Below are positions 9,330 through 19,100 of a stretch of DNA of 64,000 nucleotides, piece after piece. Where the stretch lies: positions 1 through 64,000 of the forward strand of contig CAJNDT010004646.1 of assembly GCA_905221615.1 (NCBI GenBank), written 5' to 3'. The notes under the pieces are model-generated. The model ran no database searches and was not told the DNA's origin. It saw only the letters and a list, made by a program, of their open reading frames with translations. A program made the position numbers and the translations under genes. Position 1 is the stretch's first letter. Each line of letters opens with the position of its first letter. Origin of the DNA: Symbiodinium sp. CCMP2592. Lineage: Eukaryota; Sar; Dinophyceae; Suessiales; Symbiodiniaceae.

Positions 9330-10142
9330 TCATCCATCGATGCTCGCTGGAAGAGCTCTTGCAGAGACATTACTCGGGAGATTGGCTACGTCCTGGGGCT
9401 CGTGAGAGACGGCGCTGCGAGCTAGGAAGATGACGTAGCTATTTTCTTGAAGCAGGGGATCTTCGAGGGTACAGGGACTAGGGGGGTGGGAGTCATCACC
9501 AACATACCAGGCATCTGCTGTGCGTACAGCTGCACGGTAATGGCCACTAGTGGACTCCATTCCTAGGTGAATGATCACTGCCTCTACTGTGTAGGTACAG
9601 AGCGAAACTCGGGATGTGTGGTCCAGGAAGACAGGGATCTGGACTTGCTGTGGGATTGTGATGCGAGTGTGATCCTTAGCTTCACCTGCGAATCTCGGCA
9701 AGGCTAAGCACACCTGCTGTGCTGCTTCTATGAGAGCACAAGAGCGCTCCTGAGACGACCATGCCACTAGCATGTCCTGTAGGTTGGTATTGATCGCCGT
9801 GGCAAGATGAATGGGAGAGCCCCCTTCTTCGTCCACTATCACGCCTTCCGGTACTGAGGCTCTAGTTTCCCACTGTCCAAATCTTGATGCAGAGAGATTC
9901 CGAAACACTTGCTGCAGGAACTCAGCAGAGTCGTGCTGGCCTCCGTCAAAGAGCCAGCCCATGGTGAGCTCCGAGAAGACTCTGTGTTCAGGGGTTATTC
10001 TCGCAAGCTGACTGATCCGGGATGCCTCTTGAAAAGTCGCCTCTGAAGGATCTGATAGCCAGTGGAGACACTGCAGACCTGAGTTGGCATAGCAGTGGTT
10101 GCGAGTATTGGCTAGCAGGAGAAAGCCTTCCAGTCTAAACAC
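9330..10142 (-). CDS. USP-type (peptidase C19) deubiquitinase domain of the LINE
   Basis: Frame of 270 codons. USP enzymes cleave ubiquitin from proteins with a Cys-His-Asp/Asn triad. The Cys box ANTRNHCYANSGLQCL puts the nucleophile at Cys17, GQHDSAEFLQQVF (68-80) is the QQDAHEFL-type box, the His box has His201 in STSGHYRAAV, Asp216/217 follow WYVG, and the end motif ENSYVIFLAR matches the usual YxLFY strand. At ~245 residues it is compact and lacks the Zn-binding CxxC pairs of many USPs. The frame joins the zinc-finger frame by a one-base shift at a CCCC run near 10145. It lies inside the target-duplication boundaries, so it is part of the LINE and not a flanking host exon. The catalytic residues look intact. 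Confidence 0.82.
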   Translation of the reverse strand: MFRLEGFLLLANTRNHCYANSGLQCLHWLSDPSEATFQEASRISQLARITPEHRVFSELTMGWLFDGGQHDSAEFLQQVFRNLSASRFGQWETRASVPEGVIVDEEGGSPIHLATAINTNLQDMLVAWSSQERSCALIEAAQQVCLALPRFAGEAKDHTRITIPQQVQIPVFLDHTSRVSLCTYTVEAVIIHLGMESTSGHYRAAVRTADAWYVGDDSHPPSPCTLEDPLLQENSYVIFLARSAVSHEPQDVANLPSNVSARALPASIDG

Positions 10143-11799
10143 GGGGTGAGGAATTCCTGGCGTTGAATCTGAAGGCTTCTGTTGTGACTGTCTTCGCCGA
10201 TGCCGTGGACTTTGCTCGAGTATATTCGCGGGGCTGCTTGCTGAGCTGCTGGCGCGCTACCTCCTGCAGTACGTGCACCTGCAGTAATGGAACGCACTGC
10301 TGAGCATGTCTACCCGGGGCATCCACACGAAGTTTGCAGTATCGACAGCTATCTCCTTTGTGGAAGAAGACCTTGAATTGATTGAGTCTTGGTTGGAGAG
10401 TTTTCTCCAGCTTGGCCATCACCTCAGGATGCTGCTTGTTTAAATGCTGTTTGGCTCCTTTCTGGCCTACGAGGACCTGACCACAGAGTGCGCAGTGTTC
10501 CATCAGGTAATCATGGAACGCCGGATTTCGAGCGGCGCCTTCTGGATTGTCCTGGGCATCAGACTGTAGACTTTCTACGAGTGAGATCCGGTTCTGTGCT
10601 TCTAAGGGTAGCTCTTCCTGCTGTCTAAGCAAAAGCTCTACCCTAGGGCAGGTAGATGCTTCGACATGTTTGCGCAGATAAAACACTGTTCGGAATGTTG
10701 CTCGACAGGCGATGCAAGTTGCTGACCCTGGCATTGAATGCAAAATAGGATCAAATTTGGGTCCTTTCAGGCACTGCTGAGAATCTGGGTGAGCCTTCTG
10801 CAGGTGGCGACGGAGTGCTCCGGTGCCAGAGAGACATGCTCCACATTCACCGCAGGTCAGAAGCCTATCCTCCACATGGTGCGAGGAAAAGTCCGTGGAG
10901 AGGCCTTCCAATGCCTGGCTAACTGCCTCAGCACGCAACTTATAGTGTGGGAGAAGCTGGGGATCGGAGTGTTGCTGTCTCTTTATAAACTGGGTCATTC
11001 TCTTTTGCAGCTGCTCCTTCACGTGAGGAATCCGTAATCTCCGGAGTAACTCCTGGTTTGATTCCTTCGTTTCCTGGGAGTAACTCCGCAGGACGAATCT
11101 GAGTTGGTACATCATGTGTGAATGGAGCTTTTGCAATCCCTGCTGTGTCATCCCCACCACGTGGAGTGCATACAGAGCAGAGGCCCACGCAGTTATTGTC
11201 CAAATCGACAGACGACGTCTGTCTGATAAGACTCGGTGGTTCCGAACTGCATGGGCTACTTCTGACATTGCAAGCTTACTGGATGACAGCCGATGTTTGA
11301 GAGTCTTCATTTCATAGTCGTGATAAGAAAGAATGACCCCCAAGTATGGAACCTGATAGCGCAGCGATATCAGCCTGCCCGAAGGGAGTTCAACATACTT
11401 CTCTCCCTCGACCTGGCGAAAGAGTTTCTTCCTAATGGTCGAGGCTGAGCCCCCTTGCAGCTGTAGCAGAATTGCTGACTTGGACGGATTGACCTTGAAC
11501 CCAAGCTCTACCAGCTGATCCAGAAGCATGTCGCAGTACCCTAGTGCTGTCATGAGGCCGGCCTCAGAGTCGAAATGCGACTGGATCAAGCTATCGTCAG
11601 CGTACATTGTGAGGAGCTTCACTAGTTCTGCTGGGCTGATTTTCCCAGAGAGCTTCCTAAAGAGAAGCGCTGATGCAAAGGCGAATAAAGAGGGTGCTAG
11701 CTTACATCCCTGCTTGATTCCCCTGCGTGTGGCTATCTCAAAGCTCTGATCGCTGGCTGTCATCTTGTACAAGGCTTTGATGTGGAGATGGCCTACCAC
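10135..11799 (-). CDS. LINE reverse transcriptase (C-terminal part) and zinc fingers
   Basis: Frame of 554 codons continuing the RT after a frameshift near 11835. RT motif B is GIKQGCKLAPSLFAF, motif C is MYADDSLIQS with the catalytic Asp pair, motif D is LGFKVNPSKSAIL, and motif E-like is VPYLGVILSY. An RT thumb-like helical region follows. Four Cys/His fingers come after it: CGECGACLSG...HLQKAH, CIACRATFRT...HVEASTC, CALCGQVLVG...HLNKQH and CRYCKLRVDA...HAQQC. Such fingers are common at the C-terminus of LINE proteins and bind nucleic acid. The last residues lead into the USP-like domain one frame over. Confidence 0.87.
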   Translation of the reverse strand: MVGHLHIKALYKMTASDQSFEIATRRGIKQGCKLAPSLFAFASALLFRKLSGKISPAELVKLLTMYADDSLIQSHFDSEAGLMTALGYCDMLLDQLVELGFKVNPSKSAILLQLQGGSASTIRKKLFRQVEGEKYVELPSGRLISLRYQVPYLGVILSYHDYEMKTLKHRLSSSKLAMSEVAHAVRNHRVLSDRRRLSIWTITAWASALYALHVVGMTQQGLQKLHSHMMYQLRFVLRSYSQETKESNQELLRRLRIPHVKEQLQKRMTQFIKRQQHSDPQLLPHYKLRAEAVSQALEGLSTDFSSHHVEDRLLTCGECGACLSGTGALRRHLQKAHPDSQQCLKGPKFDPILHSMPGSATCIACRATFRTVFYLRKHVEASTCPRVELLLRQQEELPLEAQNRISLVESLQSDAQDNPEGAARNPAFHDYLMEHCALCGQVLVGQKGAKQHLNKQHPEVMAKLEKTLQPRLNQFKVFFHKGDSCRYCKLRVDAPGRHAQQCVPLLQVHVLQEVARQQLSKQPREYTRAKSTASAKTVTTEAFRFNARNSSPRV

Positions 11800-11804
11800 C
11801 TCTA

Positions 11805-13922
11805 TCAGAAGAGGATCTGCTTGTTCGGCTTTAATCGCAGCCTGTTTACAGTGTCAAAAGCTTTGCTCATGTCCACGCTCATGGTGAGACTGCCTCTGAG
11901 CTTGAGCCCCTGTTGTCCCTTACCTGCAGCCCTAGTGGTGAGGGCCTGTCTGAACCTGGCCTGGTCCACATGTGTGAGGGCCTTGCAGATAGCCTCCTCT
12001 GTGCCCCTGCCTGGGACAAAGCCGAACTGAGAGACGCCGGTCATTGCTAGCTGGAGGGTAGACTTGAGTCTCTTCCTCACGAGTCCGGCTAGGACCTTAC
12101 CCTCAGGTGCTATCACCCCGATCGGACGGAGTGAGGTTGGTTTGTCTGGCTTCTTGGGAGGCTTTGGGAGCCAGGAGATCTGTGACGAGGTGACACTGTC
12201 CGAGAGCCTTCCTGCAGTGACTTCCCTATTAAGGGTGTCCGAGATTAGCCGGATTGCTTGGGGACCTAGGGAGCGCCAGGCTACTACGGGAGGACTCTCT
12301 TTAGGAACCGCCTTGCCCAGCTTTATTGTGCCAAGCTGTTCTTGCACTTCTTGCTCAGTGATGTGCAGGCTGCCTTGTATCCCTGAAAGCGGGAAGTCAT
12401 CCCCTGCTCCAAACAGGTCTAGGGAATATTCCTCTAATTGTCTTCTTTCTTCCTTGGCAGTAAGGAAGCGACCCTCAGAATCACGAAGCTGAACTCTTTC
12501 CTGGGGCCTCCCCGACCTGAAGCGCTTGATTACCTTGTAAAGGGAATGACTCCCGTCCTGCTTGGACTTAAGCTCTGCCTGCTGGAGTTGTTCATCTATT
12601 TCCTGCCGCCGCCGCTCCTGCTTGTGACGCTTTGCTACCCTCGCCTGTGCACTTTGCTGGGAGAACGAGCACCAGCATCGGAACACCATACGGACCTGCA
12701 GCTCGGGCAAGAACTCTGCTAAGACCTTGACTGCTAGTGGGAGTGAGCGCAACACAGAGCGCTCTTCCCAGATGCTGAGATCTGATCTTTGTGCTGCTTC
12801 CTTTCTCTTGGGAAAGTGAGTCGCGAGGGCTGAGTTCATTGCTTGATGGAGACTCTGCCAGGTTTGGGGATGATCCTGAAGGAGGGAGTCTACCTCCCTG
12901 GCAAATGCCTGTATTTTCGGGGAGCGGTGTCTGTAGCAGTCCTCCATTGCCTGCTGGTCATAGGGTTTTGAGGCTTGGGCGGAGTATCTCCTGCTGTGCC
13001 TCAGTTTACCAAGAAGAGGGAAATGCCTACTACCATCCCTCCAGGATGCAACTGAGAAGGTCCTTAGTGGCCGGCAAAACCTGGCGGGGCCTTGGGACTG
13101 TGCAATCCTGACAAACGAGAAGTCAATCTGTGAAACAGAATTGCCTTGTTCGTGGGTGGCTGGTCTACGCACTCCCCAAGTGTTGGTTGCGACTAGCTGG
13201 TGCTCCGACAGTAGGGTCTGGAGATCCTTAGATCCGCGATGCCCGAGTCTGCAAGCCTGAGTGTTGCGATTGGGAACAGCTCGGATGGACTTACTTAGGG
13301 AGTGAAGGGTCTGCTTCCGGGTTTCCTTATTCTGAGCGACTGTCTCCTTAGAGCGCCAAACGTATTGATAGCAGCTGAAGACGTCCAGTGAGATGCCGTT
13401 GCTCGGCACCCGGACCTGGAGAACTCTTCCTGGAACAACCTCGTTGTAGCGAAGATCGTGTGACTTGCACAGCGTGGAGTGCACCATTATGAGGACCCCG
13501 GCTCCCTTCACCCCTGTGGAACCAGAGCTGATCACGTGCCAGCCTGACTTGCTGAATTGCCAAGAGCCCCTCCAGTGTGTTTCCTGAATTGCTACCAGCT
13601 TCACATCCTGAAATGCGGCACTTTGCAGTACGGAGAGTAACTCTTCCCAAACTGCTGTTGTGAGAGATCCTGCGTTCCAGGATAGATAGCTGAGATTCTT
13701 ATCTTCTGTAAATTTCGAAGGCCGAGTCCTTCTGCCGGGATTGGTGGGCTTTACATGTGCCGGAGCAACTCCAAGCTCTGTTGACGACATCGTCCTTCCC
13801 TTGTAGACCGCACTACCTTCAAGCAGAGCTTTACGTGCTGCCCTTTGATAAGAGCGTTTACCCTTCCCTTTAGGAACGGGCTGATGCTTGGTCGAACCAC
13901 TAGGCTGTTTCGCAGCACTCAT
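11805..13922 (-). CDS. LINE endonuclease and N-terminal reverse transcriptase
   Basis: The ATG at 13922 gives MSAAKQPSG. The frame is open a little further upstream to 13967 without a better ATG. A basic leader is followed by an APE-type endonuclease: LSWNAGS (Asn), AIQETHW (catalytic Glu), SQIDFSFV (Asp), and SRHFPL where SDHxP is usual. The GDFN motif is not seen; the sequence from PNRNTQAC to LGHRGSKDL appears to have lost it, so the nuclease is probably dead. RT follows with RPIGVIAPEGKVLAGLV, FGFVPGRGTEEAI and motif A SVDMSKAFDTVN just before the frame breaks at ~11835. The family nicks target DNA and primes reverse transcription there. Confidence 0.87.
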   Translation of the reverse strand: MSAAKQPSGSTKHQPVPKGKGKRSYQRAARKALLEGSAVYKGRTMSSTELGVAPAHVKPTNPGRRTRPSKFTEDKNLSYLSWNAGSLTTAVWEELLSVLQSAAFQDVKLVAIQETHWRGSWQFSKSGWHVISSGSTGVKGAGVLIMVHSTLCKSHDLRYNEVVPGRVLQVRVPSNGISLDVFSCYQYVWRSKETVAQNKETRKQTLHSLSKSIRAVPNRNTQACRLGHRGSKDLQTLLSEHQLVATNTWGVRRPATHEQGNSVSQIDFSFVRIAQSQGPARFCRPLRTFSVASWRDGSRHFPLLGKLRHSRRYSAQASKPYDQQAMEDCYRHRSPKIQAFAREVDSLLQDHPQTWQSLHQAMNSALATHFPKRKEAAQRSDLSIWEERSVLRSLPLAVKVLAEFLPELQVRMVFRCWCSFSQQSAQARVAKRHKQERRRQEIDEQLQQAELKSKQDGSHSLYKVIKRFRSGRPQERVQLRDSEGRFLTAKEERRQLEEYSLDLFGAGDDFPLSGIQGSLHITEQEVQEQLGTIKLGKAVPKESPPVVAWRSLGPQAIRLISDTLNREVTAGRLSDSVTSSQISWLPKPPKKPDKPTSLRPIGVIAPEGKVLAGLVRKRLKSTLQLAMTGVSQFGFVPGRGTEEAICKALTHVDQARFRQALTTRAAGKGQQGLKLRGSLTMSVDMSKAFDTVNRLRLKPNKQILF

Positions 13923-14107
13923 GTTGAGTACGGCTCCTGTCGGCTTCGCAATACCGACAACCCTCACCTCTGGGAGATGTTAGAGAGCTGTAAATCTAAT
14001 ACTCCCTCCCGGACTTGGGACCGGGACTGCTCAGGCGCTGACAAATGCCATGGCAAGAAAGGAAAAAGGCAACTGTACTAGCCTGACCTTTCCTGAGCCG
14101 AGAGGCT

Positions 14108-14120
14108 TGATCACAAGCAC
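14108..14120. repeat. LINE target-site duplication, 5' side
   Basis: TGATCACAAGCAC. Second copy, flanking the 5' end of the LINE. Confidence 0.92.
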
Positions 14121-14162
14121 AAGTTCACACTCAACAGGTTTCGCAATTCACATGATTCCATG
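14121..14162 (-). repeat. A1 repeat, outer half
   Basis: 42 bp identical to 2813-2854. Together with 8595-8629 it rebuilds the 77-bp A repeat and marks the 5' end of the YR element at about 14162. Confidence 0.92.
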
Positions 14163-15700
14163 GTGGGGGCTTGTGCACCCCACATCTCGAATCAGATCAC
14201 ACAGACATGGATCTTGAGAAGCTCCGACATTTGAGTTGGGATTAAGTCTGGTGCATTACCGCGTGTGTGAGCTGACCTGCTCCTCGCCCTAGGCCCTAGG
14301 CTCTCGCTCCTGCTCTCCCATGTAGATATGTGTGGATTTCAGCATCACAGTCACTTGCATTGGATCTGCTCACTGCAGTGCAGACCGTTCGTCTTGCTGG
14401 CAAAGCCAGACTGCAACCACAGGTAACGAGACACACGGAGACCCTGGTTCCACGAGCCCTTATAGCCTCGTGTATTGAGTGTATTGCAGCCTGGGTCTGA
14501 GCCTCGGATTCCTTTAGTTGTCTCTTCTGTGCACGTGATGAGGCTCCTGGCGCCGCGCCGCCCGCAGCGCCCGCTGCTCGGAAGACGCCCTCCGGGCAGC
14601 GCGTCGGCGCTGAGCCTGAACAGCGCCAACAGCGAGCCAACATCAGCAACTATCTGAAGATGGAAGTCTGACAACGGCCGCCGGCCTTGCAGTTACGACT
14701 GGATGCTGGCATGCAGGTGTTGCAAACTGGACGTGTTTGGCTTGTGTCCAGCCCTCTCCTCCAGTGTTCTCGTCTTCACCACCTCCCTTGGAGAGGCGCT
14801 TGCAACCACGGGCTTGGTGCACGGGCACTGCCCGTTTGTGCGAAACGCAACTTGCAAATGGGCGAATGGGAGCATGCTCTGCACCCTCTCCATCCAAGAA
14901 ACTCAATAAGGAAGTTCGTTCATGCGATGAAAAAGAGGTGCTATTCACATGTTGATCTCTGGGCCGTTTGCCTGGTACAGCCTCAGACTCAATTGGAGAA
15001 GACCACGAAATTGGTAGTGTGACATGCTGTGACGGCCAAAACCTCGAGGGGTTGAAGGTCTTCGGACGTCTTCGGTAGGCTTAGGAGCAAGGCACTGCTT
15101 CTGCGCACCCCGCGCCTCCATGACCGAGACCAGACTGGCCCTTTCTGCCTCCTTGGCGGCTGCCTCGGAGCTGCAGCTCTTTGATGGTGTGAACGAGTTA
15201 GACACAGGATCCGTTGAATCATACCCTGTCTGTGATCCGCTCATGGACCGGACATCGAACTGTCCCTTCGAAGGTTTGATGGGAATGTGACGACGGCATT
15301 GCAATGTTGCCTCTATGAAGCACTGGCGGTTCTGATGGGTTCGACAAGAGAATGGACTTGGCGCAGCATCATCCTCTGCTTCACTTCTTTGTCCTCCCCA
15401 CTAGGTCCTTCTAAGCGCCAGGATCTTGGGAATTGATGCAGGCCCTGGAAGCCAACAACCGATATCGAAGCACTTCACAAAGTCTGGGCCTCCGCTTCTT
15501 GACGGAGACGGTTGGCCTCAGAGTCAAACGCTCGTCCTGATTCTGCTACATCACCTGCATAGCCGTATCTCAACATCTTCGAAATGTTATAATCATACTG
15601 CTGACTCCTGCGTCAGGTGTTTGACACTGAGCAAGGCGTGCTCACAGGCGAGACGCTTGGTGGAACATATCTTCTTCGATCTATGAGCACAGTTATGTAC
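14163..15700. other. No clear gene
   Basis: Unique sequence next to the YR element 5' end. One minus-strand open stretch (about 15025-15300) has exon-like composition, with Ser/Lys/Glu-rich text such as SSEAAAKEAERASLVSVMEA, but no domain and no clear splice sites. I hold it at about 0.25 as an exon. Confidence 0.4.
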
Positions 15701-15722
15701 ATGTGTATATACATAGATACAT

Positions 15723-15753
<31 letters not shown>

Positions 15754-15860
15754 CATATACATATATATATATATATATATGATCTTTACACATATAGAGC
15801 TACATACCCACACATGTAGTGTGCATACATACATACATATATACATACACGTGTTTGTAT
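15700..15860. repeat. TA/ACATA microsatellite
   Basis: Runs of (TA)n and ACATAT with flanking CATACATA tracts. Open frames here are simple-sequence artefacts. Confidence 0.9.
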
Positions 15861-16047
15861 GAGAACAGAAACGGATGCACGAATAAACAGGTACAGCTAC
15901 ATACGTGTATATGGTACCTCCCCATGTGCCTACATCTCTGTTTCGTGTTCAAACAAAGTTCTTGACTTTCGCATGCCTGGCCTGGTGAAAACCAACTGTA
16001 CTCTAAGCCTTCCCTCTTGCTCATGGCACCATTCCCGCAAAATCCAA

Positions 16048-16190
16048 GAATTCAATATTTTCGTGGAGATGCCAGAACCGATTTTGGATTTTTGGAAGTT
16101 TGGACTTTTGGATGATCATGGAAATCCAAAATCCAAAACTTCCAAAATTCCAAAATCGGTTCTGGCATCTCTACGAAAATATTGAATTTT
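16048..16190. repeat. Long near-perfect inverted repeat (hairpin)
   Basis: The left arm from ~16048 (GAATTCAATATTTTCGTGGAG...) and the right arm ending ~16190 (...CTACGAAAATATTGAATTTTC) are reverse complements over ~65-70 bp with only a few mismatches and small indels. The centre around 16113-16123 includes GATGATCATGG. Transcribed either way it would give a long hairpin. No TIR/TSD transposon structure is evident. Confidence 0.88.
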
Positions 16191-19100
16191 CGGGTGTTGC
16201 AGGAAAGTGCTGCTTGTGGCTGTGGATGCGTCCTGTTCGCTCGCCTACAGCGGGGTTTGCGTAAGGCTTTTCGATCTAATGCGAATCACGAGCGGCCAAA
16301 AATATGTACGTTTGTTCCAAAGATGTGATGTTGCTCTCTAAAAGGCTTGAACTAAAGACTCTAGGGTTATGCTTTTCAAGATCTGATGCTTCAAGACGAT
16401 GCAGCGTAATCATGGTTTGTGTACATTCGTTTCATTTTAATCTCTTGCCCAGCTGATGGTCGCCAGCTATTATTGCCGAAGTAAAATAAGGTTCACAAAG
16501 CATGCGTCGAGGCTTCTAAAAAGAAAAAAGACCACGAGTAGTATCGAGCATTGAGGAATTTTCTCATCAAACACACCGTATTCAAACACTCATGAACACA
16601 CACACACAATATTCAACAAACATGTTTCTATGCTAGCAGCATCTTATCAACTCTGGCATGCAGTCGTGTGTACGTCTCTTACACTTGGTGTAAGTCTAAT
16701 GCGGTAAGTGATCAACACCAACATACAGACCATTGCCACATCCTTTCGAAAGTGGTAGCCAGTGCATATGCAAGTAGTGTAGCACCGAATTAAAACTTAG
16801 ATCGGTTGTTTAATGCAGAAATAACACCAGGTCGAATCAAAAACAGGTAGTAGTTTAAAACGTACTTGCTCATTGCTGAGACATTAGAAAGCAAAATTTC
16901 ATTGAGAAGGAGCAAGTGTGCCGAACTCATATCATGACAAACACTGTACATAACGTTAATAGCACGCGTATGAGCTTGCTTCAATATTAATGAACTATGG
17001 AAGTGACGATTAGATAGACTAATTTCAATACTGCTTAAACACGGGTTATGTACCAACTACATACTTACATGTGACCGAAGTCTAAGTAAACATGTGCTAC
17101 ACATAAGTTCCCGCGTCCTTTAATTCTGAATGAACGTATACCGAATAGTTTTTGTGAACAGTCAAGGTCTTACTCGCATACGAGTGAAACATAAATCAAA
17201 TCATATGTAAATATGTCGCAATAAGCACATGCTACACACGAAATAAAAAAAGTCTCACATGTTTGTTAAACTTGGCATCAGGCATGCTGACCTAGCTGTC
17301 ACTGGACATCCAGTGGTCATCCAACACTGGCTTCCATACATACTGGATAGATACTAAACTGTGATACGATTCTTTGATTCGATAGTATGTAAATAAGGAC
17401 GAAAAAACATCCGTTCGATGTAGTATAGAGTTAGCCACCGAACCCGAACTTGCTAAACACCCAAGCACCTCAGTGCCCTTCTTAGCGAATCTGTGGCCTT
17501 GTGGTCTTGCTGCCGCAGTTGCAACATGTAGAGCCGATTCGATCGGCTTGTACAAAGATGATGATTTCAGGGGCGATGACAACACATGTTCTTCTTCAAA
17601 ACCAATACCGATACATAGAACAAGCTGTAAGGACATGCCATTCCAGGAGCAAAATCAAGCCAATTATAATCTACTACGAATGGCGAACGAATAAATGAGA
17701 ACTTCTTCGATACAAGTAGTTATTGTTTAGCTGTTGTCGAGTTTTTGCTTCAAACCTCTCAATGAACTACTTAAACCATAGTTGGGTGAATGCTCCTAAA
17801 ACGACGCTGATTGTGGTATGTGTAGCGTCTCCCCTAAGTACATGCTGGAGGCTACACCAGGGGTCCAGCATGGCCTAAACCGACCAATTTCGTAGCGCGA
17901 CGCGGCGTGCGAGCTATATCTCGTTTTGATCCTGACTCCGGGTTACTCCTCCTTCAAATACCCAAAACGTGGGCATATAAGTGGGGGGGGGGGGGGGAGT
18001 TGCATCTGTACATATATATATATATACGGCGGACACACACAAACACATGTCGCACCTCTATATATATATATATATGTATATATTTACATGTATATACGAA
18101 AAGTATGTATGTATGTATGTATGTATGTATACAAACATACATACATCAACGCATAGATTAAATCATGCTGCACGGTCACTATCGCACGGCCCTGTGCTGC
18201 GACGGTTGCCTTTGCTAGATGACTGACGACAACAAACTAGCATGGTATTCTGTCTCGGCAAGCTGTTTCGTCGGCTTGCACGACTCACTAAGCATGGAGA
18301 GGTCAGTCAATGACCCAACCTTTCGAAGTCGAAGCCCTCGAGAAGTACAGACAAACTTATTCTCCAGCTACTATTTTCCTAGGGAGGCTCTGAAAAGATT
18401 TTCAAAGAACCTCTCGATACTTTCGCCTTGCGAGCTTCACAAAATATGGAGCGGTACCCAAAACACCAATCTTCCAGAGCCCCTGCCTGAATGGAGCTGC
18501 AGAATAGGTTTTGTAAAGCCTTCAGGGGCCTTTCGATGGATCCACCCTCCAGTGAGTCGTTCTTTAGGAAACCTCTGGACACTTTCGGCTTGCGATGGTG
18601 CTACGGTTTTCAAACTGTGTAGGGACTCTTCGATGGCCCTGGACCGATTAGAATCTTTAGGGACATTGCGACACCTAAGGTTTGTATTCCTGCTGAGTCT
18701 GTGAATTACTTGTATCCAGCCTTCGGGTCAAGCACAGGCTAAATTCCCATACCGGGTGTACCGACATCCAAACCCAAACTGAAGCCGCACATCTGATGAC
18801 TGAACCTTGAGATGGGTTTAGTAAAGCCACAGTACACAAATCGATGCACAAACAGGATGTGATCATGCCTTGCTGCGTGGAAAGTGCGTTCTGAACCTGA
18901 TGATGTGCAGCTTCTTTGTTGTCATACCCCCACCCCCTTAGACGGGGGGGATGCTCATATTGTAATTTGGAATTTGGGCCCCTCTAATTTGCGGCACTCC
19001 TCGGACGCCACTTATGCAAATTGTAAAATAAAAGCGGTTTACAATTATGCGCCTCCTCTACCATTTTACATTTTTAAGAGGGCGGGGGTGTTGTCATATC

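Larger units (their letters stand above)
8630..14107 (-). mobile_element. LINE retrotransposon with C-terminal deubiquitinase-like domain
   Basis: The boundaries come from the 13-bp target duplication TGATCACAAGCAC at 8617-8629 and 14108-14120, which splits an otherwise exact 77-bp repeat. On the minus strand the element runs 14107 to 8630 (5478 bp): a 5' leader of under 200 bp, endonuclease-RT, zinc fingers, USP-like domain, and a ~700-bp 3' region with repeated GGAG/CTCC palindromes. The 3' end reads GAATGAAAAT, a short A-rich end rather than a long poly(A). There is no separate ORF1, so it is either a single-ORF LINE or 5'-truncated. Frameshifts near 11835 and 10145 break the frame. Confidence 0.9.
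2462..14162 (-). mobile_element. Tyrosine-recombinase retroelement with methyltransferase, interrupted by a LINE
   Basis: Read on the minus strand the order is A1 repeat, gag, linker, RT, clipped RNase H, DNA C5-methyltransferase, tyrosine recombinase, then repeats B1, A2 and B2. Split direct repeats of the form A1...B1-A2-B2 are known for Ngaro/PAT-type members of the DIRS order. Here A is 77 bp (A2 at 2778-2854; A1 in two halves at 8595-8629 and 14121-14162, 77 of 77 identical). B is ~247 bp (B1 2851-3095, B2 2462-2710, roughly 96% identical). A 67-bp stretch (2711-2777) lies between A2 and B2. Removing the LINE and one 13-bp target copy leaves a 6210-bp element. The gag and RT frames are broken, so this copy is defective. 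Published work reported DNMTs captured by dinoflagellate retrotransposons; this fits that group. Confidence 0.85.

Noticed and set aside
18219-18704. 161-codon plus-strand frame
   Set aside because: No domain, odd composition and weak internal DNA repeats; likely chance.
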